A stretch of 64,000 nt of DNA from the NCBI RefSeq assembly GCF_949628265.1, contig NC_088789.1:6440886-6504885 (forward strand). The letters run 5' to 3'. The notes under the pieces were generated by a model. It ran no database searches. It saw only the letters and a list, made by a program, of their open reading frames with translations, and was not told the DNA's origin. The DNA comes from Cloeon dipterum. Taxonomy: Eukaryota; Arthropoda; Insecta; Ephemeroptera; Baetidae. Within the stretch, counting starts at the first letter, position 1; each line of letters begins with the position of its first letter. Below are positions 33,701 through 46,748 of this stretch, one piece after another. Both the position numbers and the translations under genes were made by a program.

Positions 33701-35299
33701 TTTTGCAGTTATTAACTTGAAAATAAAGATTTCCAGCTCTAAATAATGAGTTTATGGCTCTCCCAAAAGTAGCGTTAATTCAATTAGCCAGCGACGAAAA
33801 AGCGTTCGCACGCTTCCGCACTGTGTTATACATAATATTTTCTTCTTCTTCTTCCCATTGTTGCGGACGAGAAATTCTGGTCAAAGGCACACAGAACTGA
33901 AATTCGCACAAAGCCTTTTCTGGCATCCCACGCGGCGTGTAACCTACTTGCACACGAAAAAACCGCACTCTGCCGCGCGACACGAGTGACTTTATGACCG
34001 AAAAAAGGTGAGAAACAAAAACTCCACATTCGCAAGGTAAACCCGCTCAACGGTTTTGGTCGAAACAAAATCTGACTGAGCGAGAAAGAAGCAGATTAGC
34101 CACATGGAAATGTAAGTCGTAAAGACATTTTCGTGGGAATCATATCGGTTTTATTGCTGCCGAATGCCGTTAAGAAGAGTTTTGCTGCGGCATCATCTGT
34201 AATCGTCTGCGAACGGCGGCGAAGGATTGAAAAAAGCAGGCGTTTCACGCCAGACGGCTGATTAATGTTTATTTAATTGTCGTGTCGCGAAAAGCGCCAG
34301 TCATCGCACCACTTTACACAAGCCCTTATGCAAAATAGTACTCCACGTCGCACGTACGGTACTCTCTCTTGTTTGACCATTTTTTCCATCCAGTTTACAT
34401 TCTTTCTGCTGGGCTTGCATTTTGATGACGGTTCATTTTCCTCGAATTCGCCCGCGGTAAGGTTCTTGAACCTTTTTTTGACTTCGCAGCGGAATTTCAT
34501 CTGCGCCTGGCAGCATTCAGGATGAGACAAACTTATTATAATATATTTTATACGCTGCGAGGAAAGCCGTCGGGAAAACAATCAAGATCTTATCTCTATT
34601 GTATCATTTGCTGATGGCTCTTTAGCATCTTATCTCTCAGGGCTTAAGGTGTGGTCTGACCGTCAAACTCATGCTAAAGAGACCCGACAACACGTTACAC
34701 GGCACGATCTTCACAGCTCTCAATCAGTACAGACATATTCTATACAATTTCTACATATGATAACGCATTTATATTCATTTCAAGACTAATGAATTCGAAA
34801 TCCAGGATAATTAATTAAGAGCATCAAAATTAGCAAGTCTCCCGATCAACTAAAGTTTCGTGTTTGGATTTTCGAATTGAATTCATTTAAATTAATCAAA
34901 CGTAATTACCTTTAAGATAACAATGGCCGAGTCAGAGTGAAAAATTGAAATTTTGAAGAAAAAATAAACTGATTTCTGACATTTGCCGAAACAAGTCTAG
35001 GCTTAAAAAGCGTAAATTACTCTTGCTTCTGTGTGCTTTTTGCCAATAGGGCGTGATTGGCATTGTTTCGTTAAAATAGCAATCACGTTTTGTGTTCGAG
35101 TGAACTCTTAGCCCACATAACAATATCGAAATATTGCATGAGCACGGCCCAACAACTTCCTCTCCTACGCCAGGTCGCGCGTGTCGAGTGTTTTTGACTC
35201 GGCAAGATTTGCATACTCACTGTTTTTGGCGGCAAGGGTCGGCTCGAAAACGGCCAGGACGACGACGACGACGAGGAAGGAAAAACAGTGCCCCTTCAT
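27752..35299 (-). CDS. PAN/ZP-domain transmembrane matrix protein (cuticle/apical ECM)
   Basis: Thirteen coding exons give 699 residues in frame: 35299-35221, 32801-32532, 32446-32325, 32137-31987, 31841-31503, 31443-31336, 31275-31100, 30986-30853, 30794-30655, 30588-30507, 30443-30299, 30244-30055 and 27915-27752. Exon 1 is a signal peptide with a run of five Val. Three PAN/apple-type cysteine domains follow (about 31-113, 119-207 and 210-320). Then comes a ZP polymerisation domain (about 357-590) with the typical INC...VTVNCKD opening and a cysteine-rich end (VKYCLGPCEP). A basic KRRRR furin-type site (594-598) follows, then a transmembrane helix (about 661-684) and a short tail. This layout is that of the arthropod trynity/neyo/nompA group, which build apical extracellular matrix under the cuticle and around sensilla. 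I cannot tell which member it is. The last intron holds an LTR element. An acceptor 21 nt before the ATG shows an upstream non-coding exon. Confidence 0.9.
27991..28134 (+). repeat. 5' LTR fragment (first 144 bp)
   Basis: Identical by eye to the start of the 3' LTR (29575-29718). It diverges abruptly after CGAGCCAACA, where internal pol sequence begins. Confidence 0.9.
28155..29525 (+). pseudogene. Retrotransposon integrase frame (5'-truncated pol)
   Basis: An open frame of about 456 codons continues upstream in frame into TPRQ...HLERISQYSTDI, the last part of RNase H, ending VADTMSR. The integrase follows, with an H-x4-H (HGLSH) and C-x2-C (CLAC) zinc finger. The catalytic acids are Asp in HVDLV, Asp in CDQGRQF and Glu in MVERLHR, all three present. 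The C-terminus has the PPYTGPF (GPY/F-like) module and VDRLKPAF. There is no internal stop or frame break. It lacks its own initiator, since the frame begins at TTG in pol. It is therefore an element remnant, not a functional polyprotein. Confidence 0.85.
29575..29966 (+). repeat. 3' LTR
   Basis: Begins TGTAGTGGTTGCGG and ends ACCCCCCTAA. It is followed by the ATATT duplication. The right boundary is inferred from that duplication. The end does not show the usual CA. Confidence 0.75.
32802..35220. other. Intron between signal-peptide exon and first PAN exon of the ZP gene
   Basis: A 2.4 kb intron whose donor is AACA|GTGAGT and acceptor TTTTCAG. No internal exon was seen. Short open frames at 33158-33481 and 34273-34581 have no resemblance to any family I know. 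Likely regulatory content is unresolved. Confidence 0.55.
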
Positions 35300-35320
35300 G
35301 GCTCTCTTCTGGTCTTACGC

Positions 35321-38300
35321 CTGCAACAATAACAACAAATGATTCGTCACAAAATAAATAGCTGGAAATAAGCTTTATACAACATAATGACACCGCATTT
35401 TCGGGGCAATTTTCAAATGTCTCAATTCCCACCGCCCCGTCGAGATTTGTGCAATTGCTCAGAAGTAAATACGTGTGTCCAGCACCAGCTGTTCGCAAAT
35501 TGCAGCAATGCTCTCAACAGGCGCCGTAGCACAATGGCCTATATTCGCGTCGGTCGCGGTGCAAGAAAAAAAATGAGCCGATTTTTTGCCCAGCATGGGA
35601 CATCTCAGTCAGCTGAGGCTGCATCTGTGGAGCGACTGCAGCTCGTGTCCCGTTAGCGGCACACACAACAGTTCATTGTCATTGATGATTGCACCTCCAT
35701 GTATTCCCGTCCGTTCACAATAACTAACGACCTGGATAAATCGTCTCCGATTTACAGGCACGCCTCAGAATGCGCTCTCGTTCACGCGCAAATGATAAAT
35801 ATAGCCGACACTTCCGGCTATTCACGCCGCTGAAATATGTATAATTTCTCAGCGTGCGGCGGTCAAGACCGACTTGTTACGCAAACCAGAGCCGCACACG
35901 CGTAATAAATCCAGATTCCACGAGCCAATAAGCATGAAATTAGAGGCGGCAGGAATTTGCATTAATTAAAGCAAAGCACATTTGGCTCTTATTCAGAGCG
36001 AGAATTCCGTAAATATGAATCTGCGCCACAGGTGTTTTTTTTCGTGTGGCAGCGTCGACGGGATAAAATCATAAAATGCAAATTGGTAGTTTTGTCTGGG
36101 TGGAGCATCCGTGCTTTTGACATTGTCTGCGAGCTGCGCGGGGTGAAGCCGGGCGTGTTTGCTTCCAAACGGATCACAAAAACACCGGCCGCCAAGTGTG
36201 AGAGAGAGGAACAAACGCTTAGTTTTCATATTTGCCCAGCAACTTTGAATCCGTAAACGCGTACTTCCGCCCTGGGTGCAAACAAAACAAGCACTTTTAA
36301 ACACCGAAAAAACACCTCCATTGTATCTATCATGCGTATATAATGATTAAAATGCATCTTACAATTCAGAATAGAGACCATTTTTTATTAATAAGAAGTG
36401 GTTTACGTATTAATATCAATAAAAAAACAGTAAATATTCTGGAAAAATGTGCAAATATATATTAGGCACGTTTTCGCGGCTCTTTGTGCTCGTTGAAGCG
36501 CGACGAAGGTCCTGCAGGCAAGGTCGAAGCAGACAATGAGTTATTAGCACTCTCGGCTCTTGAAATAATTTCCAGAGCAAACATGCGGTGCGAGCCAAAT
36601 CCAGTGCATGCATCATCGCGAGTCAGTGACCCAGCGCCGAATTAATTCCCTCGCATTGTTTGCCGAAGAATTCATCCTCACGAGAGCGCTCTCTGGTTGC
36701 GTGAAGATGATGGTGCGAAAACGATGAGAGACTTTCTCGGTTGTTTTGAATTAAAAGGCTCGTTAAAATGTAGGCGGAGATCCGAATTTCAGATTAACTT
36801 GCCGCACTCTCATAATTGTCTGGGCTTAATGGGGCTGTTCAAAGATTTATGGGCCCGTCAGAGGGCGAAAGACAAATAATTTAATAAGACATAACAGGAA
36901 CACCCTCAGATGAAGGAGAAGCGGAGAAGGAAATAATAATTCGTCTGTTTGAGGTGTATGAAGAGAATGAGAGAATGCACTAATTCCTTACAATTACTTC
37001 TTAAAAAGGTTTTATAAATAAAAAATAGTATTAATAAAAAGAAAATTACTTGTAAATTAACTATCAAAGATCATTGTGTATATATACTTTTTTCAAAATA
37101 AATTAAAAAATCATTTTTATTATTTTAAATTCAAAGACCAATAAATTGAAAATATGTCAAAATATTTTGTTTAATATTTTTATTATAATAAATTTTTGTC
37201 TTTTTTCTATATCAATTTATTCCAGACATTGCTATATTTTTCAAAAACCTGCAGAGTGCGTTCGTAGATGTTTTTTTTCAAATTCAGAATTGTCCGAGAA
37301 GTTTTATCAAGTGATAACACTTTGTGCCACACAATGATCTCACCTGTTTTCGATTTTAAGATTATATTCGTTTGCAATTCGCGTGGAGGTGTTAGGTTCA
37401 AAGACCTAGCGCAACGTGCGCGGTGCTATATCTTTTGCCAGCTAAGATTATCATGATTATGGTGGCAGCGAGAGGTGCAAGGTATCGAATGGTGGTTTCA
37501 CTTTCATCCCAGCGTCATTTTTGCACAAATAACGCTGTAATTTGCCGCACTAGCCGCAGCAGGCAACAATGGAATGACATCGCAAGTATACGTATAATGA
37601 TGGCCTTCCGCGCGCAAATGTGAATTGCAAATTGGCATGTGCAGCCCGAGACAAACGCTTTTGGGTGCAGCTCGCAGCTTCCCATCACCGATTTTGAATG
37701 GCAAGAAGGCACTATGCGATTTGTCGTGCGAATTCGGGACAAAGCAGACCAAGAGAGACGGAATACGTGTCAGGTGGCAACTCGCGATGACTTTCCCAGG
37801 CACTAAATTTTTATTCCGTCGACGCGCAGGGCCGTAAGTGCCAAAGCGTGAGCACCGAAATGCCTCCTGATGTGCGGACGAATTTTTATAGATCCAAAAA
37901 TCAGATCCCAAACATTCCGCAAGATGTGGAAATTCATTATTGACGCTCTCGTAAAATTTACCGCTCGGCGAGCACTAAAAGGAATATGGCTCCGCAATTA
38001 TCTCACATGTGGGCACATCAAGGAAACGAAAAGCGCCTTAAAAGGCCTTATACTGCATGTGGGAAGTGCAAATAAATTAGCAGCGAGTGCGTGAACTCAC
38101 CGGAAAGTAAATCTAACGGGTTAAACGTTCTTTGTTTTTCGACAGAATTCTTTTTCGCGCATGCACCGTTCTCGCACAAGTGTTCTAATTGGCTAGCAAT
38201 TCACACTTTTCTAAACGAATATGATGAGCAAGTACCCGGGGAGTGCAAAAGACTTAAAAGGCTTGAAAGCCGCGGCTCCTTCAAAGTACGATTTCAAAGG

Positions 38301-41300
38301 AAAATTCCAAAAGATGAAGGGACTGCTGTTTCTTTAATTGAAAATTACGGGTTTCTTCCTGTCGCATAATAAGAAAAACTTTAAATTTCGCCACCAGTTG
38401 GAACGAAATATTCACCTGTAGCACCTTGACGTTGAAAATTTCCAGGAAATAATTAAAATGCAGGGATGAATTACTCGCCAACGCAAATTCTTCCAATTCC
38501 CTGACTCGCAACGCGCTGCTAATTGAGTCTGGAAGCGCTTTCAATTAATGGTGTGCAGTACTCACGGCGGGCAATGCGAACAAGCACGTGAAGTGTCTCA
38601 ATAAACAATGGCATGCCGTTTGTCAGCGAGCCACAATTACATCATTCTTTTTTCTTCCTGTCGAGAGTTGAAGAGGTGAGTGGCCCTTCTGGTTCCGTAC
38701 CTACCTCAATTAAGCGAGTAGCCATTGTAAAAGTAGGTTGCCAACATGCAAATTGCGGTCCTACTTGAACTCACGCCAGGTACGAATTCTCATTATTTCA
38801 TTTCCTTCGAGAGATTTTTACTGCCGTCACGACGGCGGAGGAAATTTGTTAGCCTGCCAATAATACGCGTGTGATTGCCGAAATTGCGGCTCTTGGCGAG
38901 AGACGCCTAGCGCCATTTATCATTTGTTCGTCTGACAGGTGTAATTGCTGCTAGGCGTGTTGGGATTCAATTATAATGCTCTTTTGTCGGGCTTTGTTGG
39001 ACTTAGTGAGCAGCAAATGAGGAGAACAACATTGCCAACGGCTGTCAATAAAATTCTATTCTAATACTTATTCGCGTTATTTAAAGTTTGTGGCTACATG
39101 AGGCATTCACAGATGTGGCTTAATTGAAATATTAGAATTTTTTATAATGTAATTGCCCATGTTTTTTTTTATTTAAATGCAGTTAAAAATTAATTGTTAT
39201 AAAATCAATTGGGACTCAATACAAATAAATATTTTTCCCGTCTTCAGTCTGGATAAAACCTGAGCTGCTGTCGGTCAAGGTCGATTGCATTAGCTTAACG
39301 GTTAAAAAGGTTTTCGCCCTCCACAAATGCGTGCAACCCCATCTGGATGATATCGAATGTCGGCAAGTGCGCTGGTCTGCCGACTTTCGTGAACGACGCC
39401 GAGGGTCAACGAACCTTCGGCAGGTGCTCTGTATATGCAGCGCTCAAGCAGGCAGGCAGGCGTCTCTTATGCTCGCGATGGGGGAACAGTTAGCCATAGC
39501 AAAGGCTTGCTTTTTGTGTGTGAACACACCGAAGAACGAGACGCGCTCCAGAGAGATAGAAACGCAGCTTGATTTTAATTTGTATAGGCGAAAAGTGAAT
39601 CCAGGCTCTGATTGCACAGCCAGCACGCCAGACGACGGACGGCTGACCCTGAGTGAACCTTTCTTCTGGATGCTGGCCCGCCGGCGGTCGTAAACACGCC
39701 GGGCTGCACTTCCTCCGCCAAAATGTAATTAAATAAATCACAGAGTCTGCATGCGATCCATCCCGCAGTGTCCCTCTGGGGTACCGTAACTTTTGTCGTA
39801 GCTGCCGGCAAATTAATGGCCAGATATTATGCTTTCACGACTTGCTACTATTATTATCGTATTCCTCCCGAACAAAAAATAAACGCAAACTTCTTTTGCT
39901 TTTCCTCAATTCTCGGCTCGGCGCCGCGGAAAGCCTTTTCGTGTTCAGGGCGCAATCTCACGACCTCTGAAATGACATATACACACACACAAGAAGCATC
40001 AAAACACTATAGCAGCGAGAATTATCTCTGGTCTGCAATCGTGCATGCACCAAAGACTAATCTACACGGCCGAAACCGCAATTTAATTGCGCCTCATCAA
40101 ATAAATATCACCGCGCGGCATCTGGAAATTCTCAGCACTTTTCCATTATTCGCAAAAAAACCCTTGTGGCCGTGAAGTTTGGCAATTAGAAGAACGCGCA
40201 GTCCGTCAGAATCCGAGGAATACATCACGGTTGATGTGGTTGAACGAAATTAAGCCAAATAGATGAGAAAACCCAAGGCCCGACTGCCTCAGATAAAAAT
40301 CGAGTACTTATAGATCAGCAGACAATAAAAATCGTTTTCGACCGCTTTTGTCGTAAGATTAGGCACTGGTACGTGCTAGCGTTATTATACGCTTCGCAGG
40401 CCGTGCATGAACTACACTCTCATGAATAGACCGTTTATATACATCACGTAGAAATATGTGTATCAGAGGAAGGAAAAGGAAATCCCGTTAAAGCAGACAA
40501 TATTGGATGTCGGGATTGAGTACTGCGTCAAATCGGCCTCGCGGCTTCCAAACATAAAAAGTCGAAATCAGGCATTCGAAAATTGGTCCCAGAAGAGGCG
40601 AGAAACTGCTATTTTTAAACCGGTTTCATCACTCCACGTGCGCGGACGTTTTCTGCGGTTTCCACCGTGGTTCGGCCCCGAAATCAAATAAAATCGCAAA
40701 TGAAGTGCTGTTCGCTCGCATGCGGTGAGTTGGCCGTTACATTGATTGCACGCTTTTAGCCAGACCATTTGCCCTCTCTCAATTGCAAATAATGAAATTT
40801 CAGAGTGTATACACGCTGCGTTTCCGGCGCGAGAATCAATGAGAGGCAGAAGAAACGAATGACCGCAAATCACCGCCGAAAACCGCACACACGACTCTTC
40901 ACTTTTGGCCGCACGTAATCGTCGTAATGACTTTCCGAGGACTGAAACACCGTTTTTGCCGCGCGGCGACATTTTTGCATGGAAAATAAACGTAGACGCG
41001 CATGAATGGCGAGACGGACGCACTCGCCGGACACGTCTCTCGTCGCCGTGCCTAATTGCCGGCCAATTTGTGCCCGAAATTCCTCGCAGAAAATGACAGT
41101 CTCAATAAAGGTTCTTCACCTTGCTGTGAACGTTGACAAATAATTTTTGGGGTTTGAAATAAAAATAAGGAAATGTTCTCAAAACTGTTAAAACAAATCC
41201 TAAAAAGGTAAAACATCTGAATTAGAGTCTACAAAGAATAAGTTGCAATGCCAGTGTCCGTTTTGGAATGTCCCAAAGAGTTTCTTCACCTCTCACTCAA

Positions 41301-44300
41301 GACAAAAAGAGAAAAAAGCTCTATCATCGCCCGCACATACTCTCGGAATTTCGCCGCTGAAAAAACAATCCGCTTAATTGCTCGCTAGACTTTTTATCGG
41401 ACGAGTGTGCTTATACGTTCCCTTGTTCGTGTCCAGGAGCACCGCATGTGTCAACAATAGACGCTCGGCTTTGTTGTTGCATGGCCGCCGACCTTGCGGG
41501 GCCGATTTTTTGTTCTCTTACGCGGCAAAAAGCGCCTAAAAATCGGCGTGACGCTGCATCGAGTCGATTTCATCTCTCGGCACTTTGACTGACAGCAATT
41601 TCGATAGACTAAACGCTTGGGTGCGGATCGCGGCTGAAATTCTGAGTGCTGGCCGCAGGGAAAAGCCCTTTTTTGGTAAGTGCATTTTGATTGCGATTAT
41701 GGGATGGAAGGCATTATGTAGCGCTGGACTTTTCATATTGCTCGCCTGCCTAATTGAAAAATTTTCTGCGGCTTCACCTTCACGCCGAGTTAAAATCTCA
41801 TTTGACTCCTGGGAAGCGGAGGCTTGTTGGTTTTTTGTGTTGCTTTGTCGATCAAAGAAGTGGAGAAAAGGATGGATACTATTGATAAATAAATTTAAAT
41901 CATGAGACGAAGAGAGGCTAGTAGCACTTTTTGTAATGGAGCCTTAGTATATATGTGTTGCATAAATTTAGCAAAAAGCCCGAGGGAAATGCTTAAGTTG
42001 GAACGCAAGCAACACACCCCGTGCGAACATATCGGTAAATCGTCTTGCCAAGAGCTGGTTTGACGGCGCGGCCACATTTTCAAGAGCAAACGCGTGTGCA
42101 TTACATCACCGATCGGAATATATATTTGTAATTGCTCAGCAGTGCGGGTAAAGTGAACATAACTGTTCGAATCCGCATCCAGCAGCTTCCTGCTCTCGAA
42201 ATGTTGACATTCGTGAATTTATTTTCTTTCCGCGGAATCCGTTCGATTTCGCAGGTGATGTCATAAACTTATAATTCCTCGTGCAAGGATGCGAGCATTC
42301 GTAACGGTACACATAATATATATATGTATATGCCGACCCGGCGCCGATAAATGTTATTATTTTTTAATGTGTGTGAATAACTTGCATGCGCGATGTAATT
42401 GCTAGCCATCGCACGCATCACCGCTTCCCGCATCAGTTCATTTCTACTCTTGTCAGTATTGGGCGCAGGAGAAACCAGAGCGCCGAGAATCGGAAATTAG
42501 AGCCTGTGTAGATTTTAGCACCGCTAGCAAAATTCATGCTGGTCGCTCAGGCGCGTCAATGAATATTCATGCTGATTAGATGGAAAGTATTGGAAATTTG
42601 AACGAAAGTGACTCGAATAGAATTAGGCAAAATCGGCATGCTTTAACGAAATTTCTCACAGTCGGACGGAGCAGGTCTAATTTCGTATTCAGGGCCACGC
42701 GTCTCTCAGTCTAAAATTAATCAGCAGCGAAATATGCTGAATTAGTCGCCGGTGCGACACTATTGTCATAACACGTGTGAGAAAATGTCCTGCGAAACAA
42801 TGCCGAGGCTCAACATTGACATGCACTAAGAGTTTTTCCCTTTCATGACTGACCAGCCTGGAATGCCGGGCCTTTTCATGTCCGAAATTAGCATTATTTG
42901 TAGTTTTCTGCGCGCGAGCAGGACAGGGGGTCCCAGCTAGTGGCTACAGTTAGAACGCGGTTTTGTTCTCCGTGAGTTTGAGACGCGTCGGGGCGTTAAA
43001 TTAAAAGGAAGACAGAAATAAAAGACGCAATTGTCACACGCAGCGTTTTCAGACACTTTTGCTGCTCCGGACCACCGCGCGTCGGGCCTATTTTCAGACC
43101 GCTCCAGCCTCGTCGCGGCACAAAGGAATCTGCTGCGAGGATTTTTGCGGTAAAAACGCGACTCAATGACTCGGCTTGATGTCTCATCTCGCAGGTGGCC
43201 AGAAGTGGCAGTTTGATATAAAAATATTTCACGTAAATGAAGGATAGGAACATCTTTATTTGCAATAAAAAAATCTAGGAGTTCTACATGTTTATTTTCT
43301 TTGCAACATTTATAAAGAACAGTTTGCCAAATCATCGCTTGTTTTTTCTACCTTCTATTCTTTTTTTAAGAGGAAACAAAAGTTGAACTCATCAAACTCC
43401 TTTTTGCAGGTGTAAGAAACCACGGACAGCGTTTGATGGAGATGCAGAGCAATTAGATTTCCTCTTTTCGCGGGTGTCAGCCAGCAGCACCGAGCATGTA
43501 ACTGCTCTAGGGTACAATTGCAGCGATATCCGGCGCGTCTAATCGCGTACTTTTGGTACTGGAGGGACACGTACGTGTGCGCATTGCGGAGAACAAGAGT
43601 GAAAGAAACGTGTGCATGAAGAAGCAGAGGCATCGTTCACAGCAAAGCGTCGTTTTCGTGCAGCGCTCTGTTGCGCTTGGAGAGGCCCGTGAACTCTCAG
43701 GCTTTTTGCACAAGACAAAGAGCCAGCCACAACTCTTTCTACTTAGCCATCGCCTCCCGAGCAACAGATGGACGCGTCGAATCGAATTTTGCCAGAACTT
43801 TTTGTTCCCGAAAACCAGCAACAGTTGCTACTGCTGCTGCACTCGCACAAATAAAATGAATACTTTTGTTTCCTGCGGCGAAAAAAGGGACTGCTAGGTG
43901 TGCCCGTTTTTTGTGCTGGTATTTACGCTCTTGTGCGTTCATGGGAATAATATTTAAATTTAATATATTATGCAGGCTCGATTTTCAAATTATTAAAACA
44001 AAATTGCAACTTCCTCATTCCAAGCCCGAGAAATTGTTCGACAGTTTCCAGAAGCACAGTTAGAAAAATTAATCCGCTCAATTTCACTCAAGCGCATTAA
44101 TTTTTCGCTCACGACTTTCTGTCAGACGGTGCCGTGTTGCTCGTTTTATCTCGTCAGAGCCGAGCCAGACGAAAAAATTACGTGCTGTGTGTGCAGTGCA
44201 ATAAAAAGTGATTTTAAGGACGAAATGAATGAAAGAAACACGCGGGTGAGTTCACCCGCTTGTGCACAGTTATGATTCCGAGAGCACTTCACAAAAAACG

Positions 44301-46593
44301 AAAGGTTAATTGCCTAATTTCCACGTCGTCTGGCTGCACAGATTGGGCAAAACTAACGCTATGCTGCGCAGGAAAGAACTTTTCACGGGCGAGCAAGCGC
44401 ACACTTTCGTTGGGCTAAAGCGGCGCAAAAATGGTTTTACGACTCAAAAGGACCGAACTTTGGTAAACGCCTCGACGAAACAGTTAGTCGCTCTTTAAAT
44501 GATTTGTCTTTTGGCCAGGAAGAGCAACAAAGGAGCAGCCGCGCGAGGTGAGTCAGTGCTCATCTGCTTTTCATAAGCCCATTGAACGCTCTAAGGTGGC
44601 CGCGTTGATATTCTTCATCGGCCGGCCGGCCGGACGGCACAGATGCGCGCGCGGTAAATGGCCTAACGGGGATCCGCGTCTGCTGCGAGTAATGAATAAT
44701 GACGAATGGCCGTTTCAGCTGATGCCTTCAACGCCGGCTGGATGCGCGCCAACTGGGTCTCTTTTTCTTTTTGCTCGCTCGCTGCCGGCTTTAATTGCTA
44801 CCGAGCGGTAAATGCTCTTGTATAGTGCTTATAATTCCTCAAAAAGTATCTCGTCTGATGAAGTCGCAGAAATTATCCTCCGCTCGCCACGCAAGAGAGC
44901 AAATCAAGCGCAAACAGTCTAATTGGAAAAGAGAGCACCGATTCTAATTAAAGATTTTTTTCTTGTTCTCTGATGAAAAGATACGTACGTATTTAACTTC
45001 ATTTTAAAAACATTGCAAAAATAAATATTTTTTAAGTAGATATGTCAATGAAGACTGGTGCACTCGTGATTATTTTTAGGTTGATATTCGCTGAAGTAAA
45101 GCTTAACAGAAAAAGAGTGAAAATTATTTTTATATCTTTTTTATCCCTCTGAAAATTGGGAAAAATCTCAAATTTTCCCAGTTTGCCGTTTAAATTTGCG
45201 AAAAGATCGGCTCCAAATCTTGTTTACTAGTTAAGTGGCGAGCATTGTTTCCCTGATAGAAATTAGGATTTATTTCAGAAGAAGGCAATTTACCTCGTAA
45301 CTCGCAAACCGTTTGATAGATTGCGACGAGAGGTATATTGAAATCAATCGAAAAAATTATGGACGAACAGTACTTTTTCGAGAATATTTAATTGAGTTGT
45401 TTCTTTGATCCTTTTTTCACTATTTCACGTTGTAGAGTTTAACTATTGCTAAATTCCGCAAACAATATACTCAATTTTCTGCAAAATAATCTTGATTGTT
45501 GGCCTTTAAAGCTCTACTTAATGAATTTTAATTGAAGAAAGCAAAAAATTTAATTTCAGACGCCTCATAAAGTATGGGTTCATTCTTCCCTGCTGCTTAT
45601 AAAAAACTGCCGTCTAAATCGTAGTAAAATTACACTTCCTGCCGTTTCACCGATCAGGTTGAGCACCGCAATTATTATAAAAATACTCCTCCGCTATTGT
45701 AATGTGTAATTAAACCGCGTTTAAAGCCATCTTTCGTACTTTGCCGCGAAAACAGGAGCATTGTCTGGTGATTTGAGAGTGAGCGGCGGAGCATGCGAGT
45801 AGGAAAATTAAACTCGGATCCGGTGTGCGGTAAGAAAAAAAGCGAGAAGCATATACAGATGTTTAAAAGTGCACCTAGAGGGAATATAAGCTGCACATCA
45901 CGCTGCCCGACAATAAAGGAACAAGAGGCAAAGGCAAATGAATCCGCACAATGCGACAGGAGCAACGCTCTGCACGCCGGTGGCATATGGTCGTGAGAGT
46001 TTTTCATTCTCTCGGCTTTGAACTTTTTCCTAGTTGCGTGTTGGAATGAAAGGATGAAGCCAAGAGATGACATAATAATTGCATCTCACAAAAACTTTGC
46101 CTGCTATTGACGTTGACAGAGCAAAACTTTTTTGGGTGTTTTTTTTTAAATAGTATTAAAATAGTTGAATGCTCTGAGTTTGAGAGGGTTAATTGTGTAC
46201 CAGACGCTGTTTTTAATTTTTAAGGGAATGAGAGCAGCATTTTTTTTTTATCAAAATCAAAGCAGTGTAAGTAAATAATTTCAATAAAACCCTGAAGGTA
46301 AATTTAGAAAATTACTTCAACTCACTAACCAAATTTGTACGATCGTATGACATTCAAAAAGTATTTTTATTGAACTTACATGTTAAGTCGTAAAAATTTA
46401 AACTTAGAATTTTGAACGTCAAAAATCTTCCAGCAAAAAAATGCTAAATAGTCCGGTGAAATTTAGCTAAAAAAAACAAAATAAAAAATCTTCAAACTAA
46501 AATTTTTAAAATACCTAAAAATTTCAAATTACAATTCTTCAAAATGTTACGAGGCAGACGACGTATTGTAAAAATGTTGTTTGTGACACTCAC
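35321..46593. other. Gene-free stretch, probably the first intron of the ZP gene
   Basis: Eleven kilobases with no exon that I can support. If the promoter at 46.7 kb belongs to the ZP gene, this is its first intron, and the best place for epidermal enhancers. It contains a perfect AAACCGGTTT Grainyhead-type site at 40617-40626. Many short open frames occur on both strands at once in CpG-rich blocks, which is a sign of low stop density, not coding. Confidence 0.5.
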
Positions 46594-46748
46594 CACGCAA
46601 GAAGAAAAGAGTGCAGTGACTGGGTAGCTGGTAGCAGTGATGCTGGTCGGTCGGTGCCAAGAGCTGGAAAAAGGAAACCCGCTGGCACTGCGGCTGCCTG
46701 AGTGTCAGTCGACTGGTTCCGCAATTCCGTTCACCTGAGTGTTTTATA
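46594..46748 (-). promoter_or_regulatory. TATA promoter and non-coding first exon, probably of the ZP gene
   Basis: On the minus strand a TATAAAA box (46748-46742) is followed at about 30-35 bases by CCAGTCGAC, an initiator-like start near 46712. The exon then runs to TTGCGTG|GTGAGT (46594). The exon has no ATG that opens a long frame. The next acceptor on this strand that leads to a signal peptide is the ZP gene exon at 35320. The link is inferred from strand and order. Another unseen gene could own it. Confidence 0.5.

Noticed and set aside
38716..38736. Second copy of the foldback arm
   Set aside because: Only 17 bases match, which is near chance level for a 64 kb window.
39331..41096. 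Frames of 60-151 codons in the presumed ZP intron
   Set aside because: Open on both strands at once, with no motif, splice support or codon pattern.
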